A DNA stretch of 64,000 bases, taken from Burkholderiales bacterium (GTDB lineage: Bacteria; Pseudomonadota; Gammaproteobacteria; Burkholderiales; Nitrosomonadaceae). The position numbers and the translations under genes were made by a program. Of this stretch, positions 35,852 through 45,032 are shown one piece after another. Numbering within the stretch: the first letter of the stretch is position 1; every line of letters starts with the position of its first letter. The stretch covers positions 1 to 64,000 of the forward strand of contig JACKLV010000014.1 of NCBI GenBank assembly GCA_024235755.1, read 5' to 3'. The notes below the pieces were generated by a model. That model was not told where the DNA came from. It did no database searches and worked only from the letters and a program-made list of their open reading frames with translations.

Positions 35852-37072
35852 ATGTCAACTTTTAGCAAATTTTGTTGTATTGCTACGTTAACTATTTTTG
35901 CCTTCGGCCTGCCAAATGGCCGCATTGCTTTAGCATTCGAACTCGGCGTTGGTGACTGGCAAGCACATGGATTTGCGAGTCAAGGTTACACATATACATC
36001 CGGTAATAATTTTTTTGGTAACAGTCGTCATGACGGCAGTTTTGACTTTAGAGAAATTGGAATTAATGTTGCCGGTCACGTTTATCCTAATTTACTGATT
36101 GCCGCTCAAGGACTTTATCGAGATGCAGGTGGCTCTGATACTGACAATTTTCGTCTAGATTTTGCCAACCTTGATTATCGATACCCGATCAACGATGAAA
36201 GCACCATCGGTATACGCCTAGGAAGAATAAAAAATCCGTTCGGTCTTTACAATGACACGCGTGATGTTATCTGGACCCGGCCCGGAGTAACATTGCCACA
36301 GTCAGTCTATTTTGACGCTTTAGCACTACGTCAGGCAATGATCGCATCAGACGGCGGATTGATTTATGGCCGTCACACATTCGGCGATCATGGGCTAAGT
36401 GCTGAATTTGTTACCGCTAACCCACTCGATAACACGGGCGGAGCGACTGAGTTTTTGACGGGATTTCCTACCGCCCCCGGAAGAATGACCGGACGGCCAT
36501 TGCTTATCGGCCGTGCCGGCTATCAGTGGAAGGAAGGCCGCTTCCGATTGCTATTTAGCATTGTTGATCTCAATCGCGATTTCAGATCGTCCTCTTCAAT
36601 TGTACCTTCTGGAAACATTAAAACACTGTATCCGCTGGCGTCCGCTCAGCTTAATTTCGAAAAATGGAGTTTTACAGCCGAATATGGTCAAGTCATCACA
36701 GAGCGCAGCGAATCTTTACGCACGCTCATTCCATTGAAAAACACTTCCGAGAGCTTTTATGTACAGTCGGAATATCGCTTCGCACCAGCGTGGACTGCAT
36801 TACTTCGTTTTGACGCTTTTTTCGCCGACATTCACGACCGGAGTGGAAAAAGACTGGCCCAAATGACAGGACTGCCAAAATCTAATTTCTTATCCAGAGA
36901 CATTACATTCGGCCTGCGCTGGACATTTGCGAAAAATTTTATGGTAGCCGCCGACTATCACCGTATCCACGGCACCGGTTGGTTGTCATTGGCCGACAAC
37001 CCGCAACTTTTACAAGGCGCTGGGGATCCAAACTGGGATTTAGTGACAGTAATGTTTTCTTATCGTTTTTAA
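35852..37072 (+). CDS. Outer-membrane porin-like beta-barrel protein
   Basis: 406 residues from ATG 35852; an ATG 33 bases earlier lacks a signal sequence at its start. The signal peptide is MSTFSKFCCIATLTIFAFGL with cleavage near ALAFE. The mature protein is a series of amphipathic strands rich in Tyr, Gly and aromatic residues, and ends VTVMFSYRF, with the C-terminal Phe that the BAM machinery recognises. The pattern FRLDFANLDYRYP and LGRIKNPFGLYND resembles general or anion-type porins. Substrate is not determined. It stands alone with a long upstream region. Confidence 0.75.
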   Translation: MSTFSKFCCIATLTIFAFGLPNGRIALAFELGVGDWQAHGFASQGYTYTSGNNFFGNSRHDGSFDFREIGINVAGHVYPNLLIAAQGLYRDAGGSDTDNFRLDFANLDYRYPINDESTIGIRLGRIKNPFGLYNDTRDVIWTRPGVTLPQSVYFDALALRQAMIASDGGLIYGRHTFGDHGLSAEFVTANPLDNTGGATEFLTGFPTAPGRMTGRPLLIGRAGYQWKEGRFRLLFSIVDLNRDFRSSSSIVPSGNIKTLYPLASAQLNFEKWSFTAEYGQVITERSESLRTLIPLKNTSESFYVQSEYRFAPAWTALLRFDAFFADIHDRSGKRLAQMTGLPKSNFLSRDITFGLRWTFAKNFMVAADYHRIHGTGWLSLADNPQLLQGAGDPNWDLVTVMFSYRF

Positions 37073-37329
37073 TACTCTATCCATTTGATATTGTTGGGTT
37101 CAGTAGACAGAGTTCTACATGCTGAACCTATCTGCCGAGCTACACGATATCTGCATTAACTGATTTTACAAAAGATACGGTCAATTCTGACATCCAAGTA
37201 CGGTTTTTTGAGGCGTATCAGGACGTTTGACAACAATTCGAGCTATACAGTATATTCGCATTTGTTAAAAATAGCTTGCAATTTTCCAGTACTCAGCTCC
37301 TACCCAGAATTCTTCAACTCAAACACAAT

Positions 37330-38553
37330 ATGCGCATTGTAGTAACCGGAATGGGAATCGTCTCGCCAATCGGCTCCAGTATCGATCAGTTCTGGAATGC
37401 TGCAATTAATGGCAACAATGGTATCGGCCCGATTCAATGTTTCGATGCTTCAAATAACCGGTCTCGCATAGCGGGAGAGATCAAGGATTTTGATCCCAAA
37501 TCGTTTTTATCCAATAAGCAAATCGAACAAACCGATCGCTTCACACAACTGGCCATGCATGCTGCCAATCAGGCAATAGCCGACGCAGGTGGTCTCGAAT
37601 ACTATAAACCCCGCCGTCTTGCAGTCAGTGTGGGATCGGGAATGGGGGGGTTTGCGACATTCGAATCTTCAGCAGAACGTAAACTTAATAATCGCTCGAT
37701 TCCGCCTTTTACCGTTCCACGCACCATGGCCAACTCCGCTGCTGCTTGGATCGCTACTATACACGGATTAAAGGGTGCAAACCTTACTTGTAGCACAGCA
37801 TGTTCTTCAGGCGGCAATGCAATTGGCATGGGACTTGATTTGTTACGTACGGGCAAAGCGGACGCCGTGATTACCGGCGGCGCAGAAGCATGTGTTTTGC
37901 CTTTGACGATTGCTGGCTTTGAAGCTTTGTATGCATTGTCAACCGGCTATAATAATGATCCCCAACATGCTTCGCGTCCATTTGCAAAAGGCCGTGACGG
38001 TTTTGTCATGGGAGAAGGCGCCGGTATACTCGTTCTAGAAAGAGAGGACTCAGCTAAACAGCGCGGCGCCAAGATTTATGCTCAATTGGCGGGTTATGGG
38101 TGCGCCTGCGACGCAGGACATATCGTCGCACCAGATATGGATGGACAGGTTGCTGCAATGGATGCCGCCATTCAAGATGCCGAAATTACACCAGAGAGGG
38201 TGGATTATATTAACGCGCACGCCACATCCACACCGCTTGGTGATGTGATCGAAACCAAGGCAATCAAACAATTGTTCGGCAAACATGCCAAAGAGATTAT
38301 TATCAGCGCCACAAAATCCATGATCGGACATACAATTGGCGCTTCTGCAGCTATCGGCAGCATTGCAGCTATTATGTCATTACAAACAGGTATGATTCAT
38401 CCGACTATTAATCTGGATGAAGCCGATTCGGAATGTGATTTAAACTATGCGCCCAATATTGCCCTTACAAAACCATTGAATACTGCTTTGTGCAATGCAT
38501 TCGGATTTGGCGGTAACAATGTCAGTCTCGTTTTCTCAACACCCATCATTTAA
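37330..38553 (+). CDS. fabF: Beta-ketoacyl-ACP synthase II
   Basis: 407 residues from ATG 37330, where the family start MRIVVTGMGIVSPIG occurs; an ATG 18 codons upstream adds an unlikely leader. It extends acyl-ACP chains by two carbons with malonyl-ACP. The catalytic triad is Cys in CSTACSSGGNAIG, His in HATSTPLGD and His in GHTIGASA. It is followed after 15 bases by an acyl carrier protein gene, while the usual fabD, fabG and plsX are absent. The pair may therefore serve a dedicated acyl product rather than bulk fatty acids; this is inference. Confidence 0.92.
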   Translation: MRIVVTGMGIVSPIGSSIDQFWNAAINGNNGIGPIQCFDASNNRSRIAGEIKDFDPKSFLSNKQIEQTDRFTQLAMHAANQAIADAGGLEYYKPRRLAVSVGSGMGGFATFESSAERKLNNRSIPPFTVPRTMANSAAAWIATIHGLKGANLTCSTACSSGGNAIGMGLDLLRTGKADAVITGGAEACVLPLTIAGFEALYALSTGYNNDPQHASRPFAKGRDGFVMGEGAGILVLEREDSAKQRGAKIYAQLAGYGCACDAGHIVAPDMDGQVAAMDAAIQDAEITPERVDYINAHATSTPLGDVIETKAIKQLFGKHAKEIIISATKSMIGHTIGASAAIGSIAAIMSLQTGMIHPTINLDEADSECDLNYAPNIALTKPLNTALCNAFGFGGNNVSLVFSTPII

Positions 38554-38568
38554 AATTAGCCATTTGAT

Positions 38569-38835
38569 ATGAACACAGAAAACATTGAAGCAAAAGTGAT
38601 AGAGTTTATTGCATCGAAAGTAGAAGATGTTGATGCATCGTCAATTACAGCCGCATCAGAGTTCGAGGCACTCGGTCTTGATTCTATGGACAGAGTTCAA
38701 CTTCTATTTGACGCAGAAGAAACATTTGGCGTCACTTTCGAAGATGACGAAGTGAAAGATTTTCATTGTGTTAAGGATATTATTGATTACATCAATAATC
38801 ACCAGCCTTCTTCCTCTTCATCCGAAAACGACTGA
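38569..38835 (+). CDS. Acyl carrier protein
   Basis: 88 residues, acidic. The phosphopantetheine attachment Ser39 lies in LGLDSMDRVQLLFDAEE, the normal ACP signature. A serine-rich, acidic C-terminal tail (QPSSSSSEND) is longer than in standard AcpP (about 78 residues). It follows fabF by 15 bases. As DSM-type AcpP usually sits between fabG and fabF in the main cluster, this is probably a second, specialised copy. Confidence 0.88.
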   Translation: MNTENIEAKVIEFIASKVEDVDASSITAASEFEALGLDSMDRVQLLFDAEETFGVTFEDDEVKDFHCVKDIIDYINNHQPSSSSSEND

Positions 38836-38868
38836 GACACAATGATGAATTCTGTTTAACCGATATAG

Positions 38869-39303
38869 TCACCGGATAAGACTCTGCTCACCGTGCACTG
38901 TGATTAAAAGCTTTCTGCTGCCGCCATTATTTCGATGTTCACATAAATAAACCCCTTGCCAAACACCCAGATTCAAACGACCAAGGGTTATTGGAATTGT
39001 CAGATTGCAACCCAGCAAACTGGATTTCAAATGAGCAGGCATATCGTCGCTACCTTCATCGCAGTGTTCATAGTACGGTTCGTCTTCCGGCACGATGCGG
39101 TTGAAATACGATTCAAAATCCTGACGCACACACGGGTCGGCATTTTCATTCAATGTCAGTGATGCTGAAGTATGCTGCATGAATACATGCATGACTCCAA
39201 CGCCAAAATTATTCAATTCCGGCAACTGCCGCACAATCTCATCAGTTACCAAGTGAAAACCGCGTTTGCGCGCCTTCAGCTGAATTTGTTTTTGTAACCA
39301 CAT
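38869..39303 (-). CDS. YjbQ family protein (UPF0047; secondary thiamine-phosphate synthase type)
   Basis: 144 residues, full length for UPF0047. Conserved stretches are VMHVFMQHTSASLTLNENAD, DDMPAHLKSSLLGCNLTIPI and GVYLCEHRN. His and acidic residues in these motifs form the active site in solved structures. E. coli YjbQ has weak thiamine-phosphate synthase activity, but the physiological function is unclear. No other thiamine genes are nearby. Confidence 0.92.
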   Translation of the reverse strand: MWLQKQIQLKARKRGFHLVTDEIVRQLPELNNFGVGVMHVFMQHTSASLTLNENADPCVRQDFESYFNRIVPEDEPYYEHCDEGSDDMPAHLKSSLLGCNLTIPITLGRLNLGVWQGVYLCEHRNNGGSRKLLITVHGEQSLIR

Positions 39304-39853
39304 CGCACTATTGAATATACTACCGATCAGAAATAAATACTAAAAGAGCAAGTACAGTTTACCAAAGTCTATCCGTTATGCACTATTCAACTATTCACAT
39401 AACCGGAAACTGTACTTTCCTTCAGATTTAATTTAACAAGCCGTTGAAACTATTTGCGTTACAGCTACAAAGTTAAAACAGGTTCGAATGCGCATTTATT
39501 TATGTATAAACTCCGTTTCTTACTCGGCACAATCTGTGCTTCGCCCGCCAAACCGGCATTTGGTCGTTCAGAAATTGCTTTAGGCAATTATTCGGTCGCC
39601 TGTTTCCACCATTTTTATCAACGTATCGGTTACCGCACAAACCACTTCCAAAGACCAGTTAATACTCTAAAAAAAAACGATAATATCATCTTAGACACCT
39701 CAATTGCGCTGATAACAGCAGTGTTTTACTGAAAAACCCCAGCTGATTATTGAAAATGAAAACCAAAATGATTACGGGTGAACTTAAATCTTTTCAATAT
39801 ACTAATAATTATTTTTTTTGTAATAGCAACAATTTTAAACAAGCGACAAGATC
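39304..39853. other. Intergenic region with an 11-bp inverted repeat
   Basis: 550 bases between divergent genes. AAGTACAGTTT (39350-39360) is repeated inverted as AAACTGTACTT (39407-39417), 46 bases apart, near the yjbQ start. A 92-codon frame from 39454 has no family features and is unlikely to be a gene. The kinase start at 39854 has no strong ribosome-binding site. Confidence 0.35.
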
Positions 39854-41662
39854 ATGTGGTCGGATCCGGAAATTGCATATTTAGAAAAAGTGCGCATCGC
39901 CACTAATCTGGATATTACCCAGCGTATGCGCCTAGGCGGTTTGTTTTATGTAATATGCAGTATCGGAGTTATCTTGATGTCCCCTACGCTGCACGCGCAA
40001 CCCTATATCGCACTTTTTGTCATTTTTTTTGTTATTCTTGCAATCCTGCGCCTGTATATTTACAAGCTGACGATTTCAAACTACAACGGTAATGAAGCAC
40101 TGATTGAAACCGCGATACTGACGATTTACATTTTGACAGCCCTGGGATGGTCTTTATTTCTCTTATGCATATTTATGTCCATCAGTGAAATAGATAATGG
40201 CACAGCCTTGGGGATCTTATGTACGGTGGGTTTTGTATCGGGCGGTATTGCCGCAGTCTCACCGCGTATACGCTTAATGTACGCATTTGCCATGCTGATT
40301 TTTATTCCTGCGTTACTCGGTCTTGTGGTATTTGTACCAGAAAATGCTAGCTTGGTATTGCTGATCATTGGCATCAGTTTTTTTATTTTCTCTGTTCATA
40401 ATGGCAAATTACAGCATGAAAATTACTGGATTGCCCGTCAACAAGCGATTCTGTTAGAGAAACAGGCAAATGATCTGGAACAGGCCAGAATACAGGCCGA
40501 AAATGCCAATAAAGCAAAATCGGCTTTTCTGGCGGCCATGAGTCATGAAATACGTACACCTATGAACGGTGTATTAGGAATCGCAGAAATTCTGGCCACG
40601 ACATCACTGGACCAACATCAAAAAAATTATCTGAATATGATTTTCAGTTCAGGGCGCACTCTGCTGCGTATTATTGATGACATATTAGACTTTGCTAAAA
40701 TAGAAGCCAACAAACTTACTTTGTCCCATCAATTATTTAACCTGCGCGATTTAATACATGAAGTTGATAGACTGTTTCGCGCCCGGGCAAAAGAAAAATC
40801 TTTGCAATTCACCGTTAATTTCAAAAACGATCTTTCCGGTCGACTCATCGGCGATCCTGATCGAATCAAACAAATTCTCTTTAATTTGCTCAGCAATGCC
40901 TTTAAATTTACAGATGCAGGGAAAGTTCAACTGGATGTAAGCTGCATTCCGAATAGCCAAGAGAAAAAAGCTGAATTGCAACTAACGGTAACAGACACCG
41001 GCGTTGGCATATCTATTGAAAATCAGTCTCAGTTATTTCATGCGTATTCACAAGTAGGAAGCTCAACCCAGCATATAAAAGGAACCGGATTAGGCTTGGT
41101 TATTACACAGAATTTATTGACGTTAATGAACGGTAAAATTACTGTCTCGAGTAAACTTGGTCAAGGTTCCAAGTTTTTGGTGGTCATACCACTCGCGTAT
41201 GATAATAAACCGGCCAAGCCATTGCCAACATATAATCCCGGAACCATAAAACCACATACTTCTAGTGCACGTCCTATTCGTGTATTGGTTGTCGAAGATA
41301 ACGCAGTCAATCAGATTGTAAGCAAAACAATGCTCGAGCGGTTTAACTGCGAAGTTGTCTTGGCCAACAATGGCGCTGAAGCCATCGAGACATTTACCAA
41401 ATTACACTTCGACTTGATATTGATGGACTGTAACATGCCCGTCATGGATGGATTCGAGGCAACCAAACAAATTCGCTTACTAGAACAAAAAAATCATACC
41501 GCACCCACACCGATTGTTGCTGTAACGGCCCATGCATTTGATCACATTAAACGCGAATGTTTAGCGACCGGCATGAATGATCACCTGAGTAAGCCGTTCG
41601 ACATGGCGCAACTTGGCAACTTACTACAGCAACTATCGCTCCTGACCAAGAATACTGAATAA
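39854..41662 (+). CDS. Hybrid sensor histidine kinase / response regulator
   Basis: 602 residues. About six membrane segments at residues 28-182, a short coiled linker (QANDLEQARIQAENANKAK), then the HisKA domain with His231 in MSHEIRTPMNGVLG. The ATPase domain has NLLSNAFKF, DTGVGI and GTGLGLVI boxes. The C-terminal receiver begins VLVVEDNAVNQ, with phospho-acceptor Asp525 in LILMDCNMPVMDG and Lys in SKPFD. There is no HPt domain, so a separate phosphotransfer protein would be needed. The signal is unknown. A phosphatase gene follows after eight bases. Confidence 0.93.
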   Translation: MWSDPEIAYLEKVRIATNLDITQRMRLGGLFYVICSIGVILMSPTLHAQPYIALFVIFFVILAILRLYIYKLTISNYNGNEALIETAILTIYILTALGWSLFLLCIFMSISEIDNGTALGILCTVGFVSGGIAAVSPRIRLMYAFAMLIFIPALLGLVVFVPENASLVLLIIGISFFIFSVHNGKLQHENYWIARQQAILLEKQANDLEQARIQAENANKAKSAFLAAMSHEIRTPMNGVLGIAEILATTSLDQHQKNYLNMIFSSGRTLLRIIDDILDFAKIEANKLTLSHQLFNLRDLIHEVDRLFRARAKEKSLQFTVNFKNDLSGRLIGDPDRIKQILFNLLSNAFKFTDAGKVQLDVSCIPNSQEKKAELQLTVTDTGVGISIENQSQLFHAYSQVGSSTQHIKGTGLGLVITQNLLTLMNGKITVSSKLGQGSKFLVVIPLAYDNKPAKPLPTYNPGTIKPHTSSARPIRVLVVEDNAVNQIVSKTMLERFNCEVVLANNGAEAIETFTKLHFDLILMDCNMPVMDGFEATKQIRLLEQKNHTAPTPIVAVTAHAFDHIKRECLATGMNDHLSKPFDMAQLGNLLQQLSLLTKNTE

Positions 41663-41670
41663 TCGCTTTT

Positions 41671-42273
41671 ATGAAAGATACCATTATTGACTTAATCAGA
41701 CATGGCGAACCGGTTGGCGGCCGCCGTTATCGCGGTCACACGATTGACGATCCCTTGACAGAAAAGGGCTGGATGCAAATGTGGCATGCTGTCGGAGATT
41801 ATCATCACTGGCAACAAATTATCAGCTCCCCCCTGTTACGCTGCCAGGCATTCGCGGTTGCTTTAGGGAACCGGCATAACATCAGTGTTGCGATAGAACC
41901 CAGGTTACGAGAAGTCGGTTTTGGCGAATGGGAAGGATTAAGTCATGATACTGTAAAAAAAGAAAGAATCGATGAATACCGGGCTTTTTTAAAAGACCCT
42001 GTTCATCGACGTCCGGAAGGCGCTGAAGTGCTGGGGAATTTCATTCAGCGCGTTGCCTCTGCTTACGAAGACGTGATAACGCATCATCATGGTAAACGGT
42101 GTTTAATCGTAACTCATGCCGGCGTTATCCGTGCAATCATCGCCCGCGTTGTCAACGCCGATCCTGTCGGACTTTATCGAATCAAAATCAACAATGGTGG
42201 CATTACCCGCATTCGTCACACCGAAACCGGCGATATGCTGGAATGTTTAAACGGACAACTTACAGGCGAATAA
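41671..42273 (+). CDS. Histidine phosphatase family protein (alpha-ribazole phosphatase-like)
   Basis: 200 residues of the phosphoglycerate mutase-like family. The RHG motif LIRHGEPVGG carries the phospho-accepting His near residue 11; the second His is in VTHAGVIRAIIAR. RREVGFGEWEGL-type residues (LREVGFGEWEGL) are present. Size and motifs resemble CobC, which removes phosphate in cobalamin assembly, but no cobalamin genes are nearby and the substrate is open. Confidence 0.85.
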   Translation: MKDTIIDLIRHGEPVGGRRYRGHTIDDPLTEKGWMQMWHAVGDYHHWQQIISSPLLRCQAFAVALGNRHNISVAIEPRLREVGFGEWEGLSHDTVKKERIDEYRAFLKDPVHRRPEGAEVLGNFIQRVASAYEDVITHHHGKRCLIVTHAGVIRAIIARVVNADPVGLYRIKINNGGITRIRHTETGDMLECLNGQLTGE

Positions 42274-42292
42274 CGGCCACACAAAGCATTTC

Positions 42293-44818
42293 TTAATCTG
42301 GATCATCTGCGCTTTTCTTCCGGACCTTGCCTTCGATGGGATACGGACTTGCCAGCCAAAATCCCTGCACATAATCCACTCCCATTTCTTTAAGTAAATG
42401 TTGAGTTGCATCGTTTTCCACCCACTCAGCAATTGTCTTGAGCTGCATAATGTGCCCAATTTTATGTATCGCTTCAACCATTGCACGGTCTATTGGATCG
42501 GTCGTCATATCTTTGACAAGTCGCCCGTCAATTTTCAGATAGTCGAGCGGCAAATCCTTAAGATAACCAAACGATGACAAACCACTGCCGAAGTCGTCCA
42601 TTGAAAAACGACAACCTAATTTCTTAAGTGTCGTTACAAATCGTGTCACATGCTTCAGATCAGCCAACGCAACATTTTCAGTAATTTCAAAGCAGAGACT
42701 GGAAGGACTCACTTGATTTCTTTTAATGCCATTCACAACGAAATCAAGAAAATCTTTATCGCCAAGAGACTGCGCAGACAAATTAATGGCGTATACAACT
42801 TGACGATCCTTCGATAATGCCGTACTGAGCAAATGCAGTGTACGTTCAACAACCCAGCGATCCAATGTCAGCATCTGATTATAACGCTCTGCCGAGGGGA
42901 GAAACGCACCCGGCGAAATCAAATTACCCTGCTCGTCTTGCAAGCGCAACAGAATTTCTCCATGCTCCTCGGCCTTCTGCTCTGTCGAAATAAGAATAAT
43001 GGGCTGATAATACAATAGTAAACGGTCATCTTCGATAGCCTGTCGAATTCGCGGCAACCATTGCATTTCGCCTGAGCGCTTCAATAATATGCTGTCTTTC
43101 TCCTGATAAACATGTATCCGGTTGCGTCCACTATCCTTGGCTGCATAGCAGGCACTGTCGGCGGCGCTCAACGCTTTTGCGAGACTTATATTTGTTTGAT
43201 TGATCGGAAACAATCCGATACTGACACCGATTGAAAATGTTTTACCTTGCCACTGAAAACGAAAATCCTGCACAAGATCACACAGCATTTTTGCAATGCG
43301 TAATGCTTTTTGCTGCGGGCAATGTTCCAGAATAATGCCAAATTCATCACCACCCAAACGCGCAAATGTATCGCCACTGCGCAATCTGGCGTGCAACAAA
43401 GCACTAACCTGACGCAACAGTTCATCCCCTGCATTATGTCCGCAGGTGTCGTTAACCACTTTAAATTGATCCAAATCGAGATACAAAAGCGCGTGCGACT
43501 GGTATTCACGCGTCGACTCCAGAATCTGCGCCAGTCTGGATTCAAATTCGTTGCGATTCAGTAAATTCGTCAACGCGTCGTGAGTTGCTTGATAAGTCAG
43601 TTTCTGTGTCAGTTTTCGTTCTTCTGTAACATCGCGAAATGTTAGCACCGACCCCATCACATTCCCTTTTCCATCATAAATAGGCGCAACAGCATAATTG
43701 ATTACAAACTTTTGGTTGTTCTTTCTAATTAACAAGCATTCCTGACGATCTCCATAAGCATCATTTTTTTTAATATGTTGATCAGCTATCAGAATATTGA
43801 TGGATTCTTGCATGGCCGCGTCAACAAACTGAAACGCCCAATGAAATGGAACGCCTTGTACTTCGGCATTGTTTGTTCCGGTCAGCAGCTCCGCTGTCGG
43901 ATTCAGATACGTTATTCTGTTTTGTTCATCTGTCGTGATGACAGCATCCCTGATACTGGCCAATGTCACTTTAAATAGTTCTTTCTCTTGCTCCAATTTG
44001 TCGTTGGACTGAACAAGCGCTTCAGTGCGTTCTATGACACGTTGTTCCAGCTCATTATTCACGATTTGCAATTTACGTTCGGCGTGTTTTTTTTCTTCAA
44101 TTTGCGCTTGCAGCTTAACATTGGTTGCAAGTTGCTGATCTTTAGCCGCCAACAGACGCTGCACCAAATCAGAATTTTCAAAACGTAAACGCAATGTATC
44201 GGCAACGTTATGGTAATTACGCCGCGAGATCTTGATCATTAAAACCAAGAACAACAGATAGGTAGCTGCCATTGCCAAGTTCGATTCACTGCTATGCGTC
44301 ATGATCTGATACGTAAATGGCAACATGGCCGGTACTGAAAAAATCAAAAAAGCCCACCGGTATGATGAAAGCGTTGTCATCGAACCAGCTACAATGCCGC
44401 CAAACAAATACGCAAGAAACAGCTTGTGAGCCGGGCTCTCCTCAAGATAAAAAAATCCCCCCGCCACACCCCAAAGCGAGCCCGCGAAAAAAACACCCAG
44501 CAAAAAAAGCCGAACCGCCTTGATTGCATCAGAATAGGATGCATCTTTGCTAAGAAATGCCTTCACTTGAAGATATCGTACAGCAGTCAATAGAAGCATT
44601 ACAATCAGCCATACAAGCAACGCTTCTCTGGGAACATAGTTCCAATGAACCAGCACGAACACTAAAGCGAGAACAGGTGTCGCTAGAAAAGCTGTTTTAC
44701 TGAATTGAAAAAGCAGCTTAATTTGCTCGATATGGATTTCTGAAGCATGATCAGTCAGAAACAATCCAGAATCATCGCGATGATTAGATGACATCGGGTT
44801 CTGGGATTTCTTTTTCAT
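42293..44818 (-). CDS. PAS-GGDEF-EAL cyclic-di-GMP turnover protein
   Basis: 841 residues. Six or so membrane segments at residues 35-205, a coiled coil at 230-300 (VKLQAQIEEKKHAERKLQ), a PAS/PAC sensor domain at about 300-410, then GGDEF and EAL domains. The cyclase motif RLGGDEFGIILE is intact. The phosphodiesterase motif is EILLRL, keeping the catalytic Glu, with DDFGSGLSSFGYL and IDGRLVKDM also intact, so both activities are possible. It would set c-di-GMP level in response to a membrane or redox signal. Confidence 0.93.
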   Translation of the reverse strand: MKKKSQNPMSSNHRDDSGLFLTDHASEIHIEQIKLLFQFSKTAFLATPVLALVFVLVHWNYVPREALLVWLIVMLLLTAVRYLQVKAFLSKDASYSDAIKAVRLFLLGVFFAGSLWGVAGGFFYLEESPAHKLFLAYLFGGIVAGSMTTLSSYRWAFLIFSVPAMLPFTYQIMTHSSESNLAMAATYLLFLVLMIKISRRNYHNVADTLRLRFENSDLVQRLLAAKDQQLATNVKLQAQIEEKKHAERKLQIVNNELEQRVIERTEALVQSNDKLEQEKELFKVTLASIRDAVITTDEQNRITYLNPTAELLTGTNNAEVQGVPFHWAFQFVDAAMQESINILIADQHIKKNDAYGDRQECLLIRKNNQKFVINYAVAPIYDGKGNVMGSVLTFRDVTEERKLTQKLTYQATHDALTNLLNRNEFESRLAQILESTREYQSHALLYLDLDQFKVVNDTCGHNAGDELLRQVSALLHARLRSGDTFARLGGDEFGIILEHCPQQKALRIAKMLCDLVQDFRFQWQGKTFSIGVSIGLFPINQTNISLAKALSAADSACYAAKDSGRNRIHVYQEKDSILLKRSGEMQWLPRIRQAIEDDRLLLYYQPIILISTEQKAEEHGEILLRLQDEQGNLISPGAFLPSAERYNQMLTLDRWVVERTLHLLSTALSKDRQVVYAINLSAQSLGDKDFLDFVVNGIKRNQVSPSSLCFEITENVALADLKHVTRFVTTLKKLGCRFSMDDFGSGLSSFGYLKDLPLDYLKIDGRLVKDMTTDPIDRAMVEAIHKIGHIMQLKTIAEWVENDATQHLLKEMGVDYVQGFWLASPYPIEGKVRKKSADDPD

Positions 44819-45032
44819 CGCAACTCTGACTGTGGAAATTGTACCCGGTTATTGCAAAATGATTTAGAATCAAAGAAAATAACCAATAAAATGAAAGGGC
44901 TAATATAGGTTCAAGAAAAAACTGAATAAGAGAAGTATCGGTGCAGGCGAAAATGTCTTTATATTATCGTATCAACCACAATTAGAATTTTATCGCAATA
45001 ATACTACTTACAATAGAATTCTGGAGAAAACG

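Noticed and set aside
39480..39495. GGTTCGAATGC resembles a tRNA T-arm
   Set aside because: No acceptor stem, anticodon arm or CCA can be built around it.
39454..39732. 92-codon open frame before the hybrid kinase
   Set aside because: No recognisable motif or ribosome-binding site; the codon pattern is not gene-like.
42293..44818. EAL domain considered degenerate because the motif reads EIL
   Set aside because: The catalytic Glu and the downstream DDFGSG and IDG motifs are intact, so activity is likely retained.
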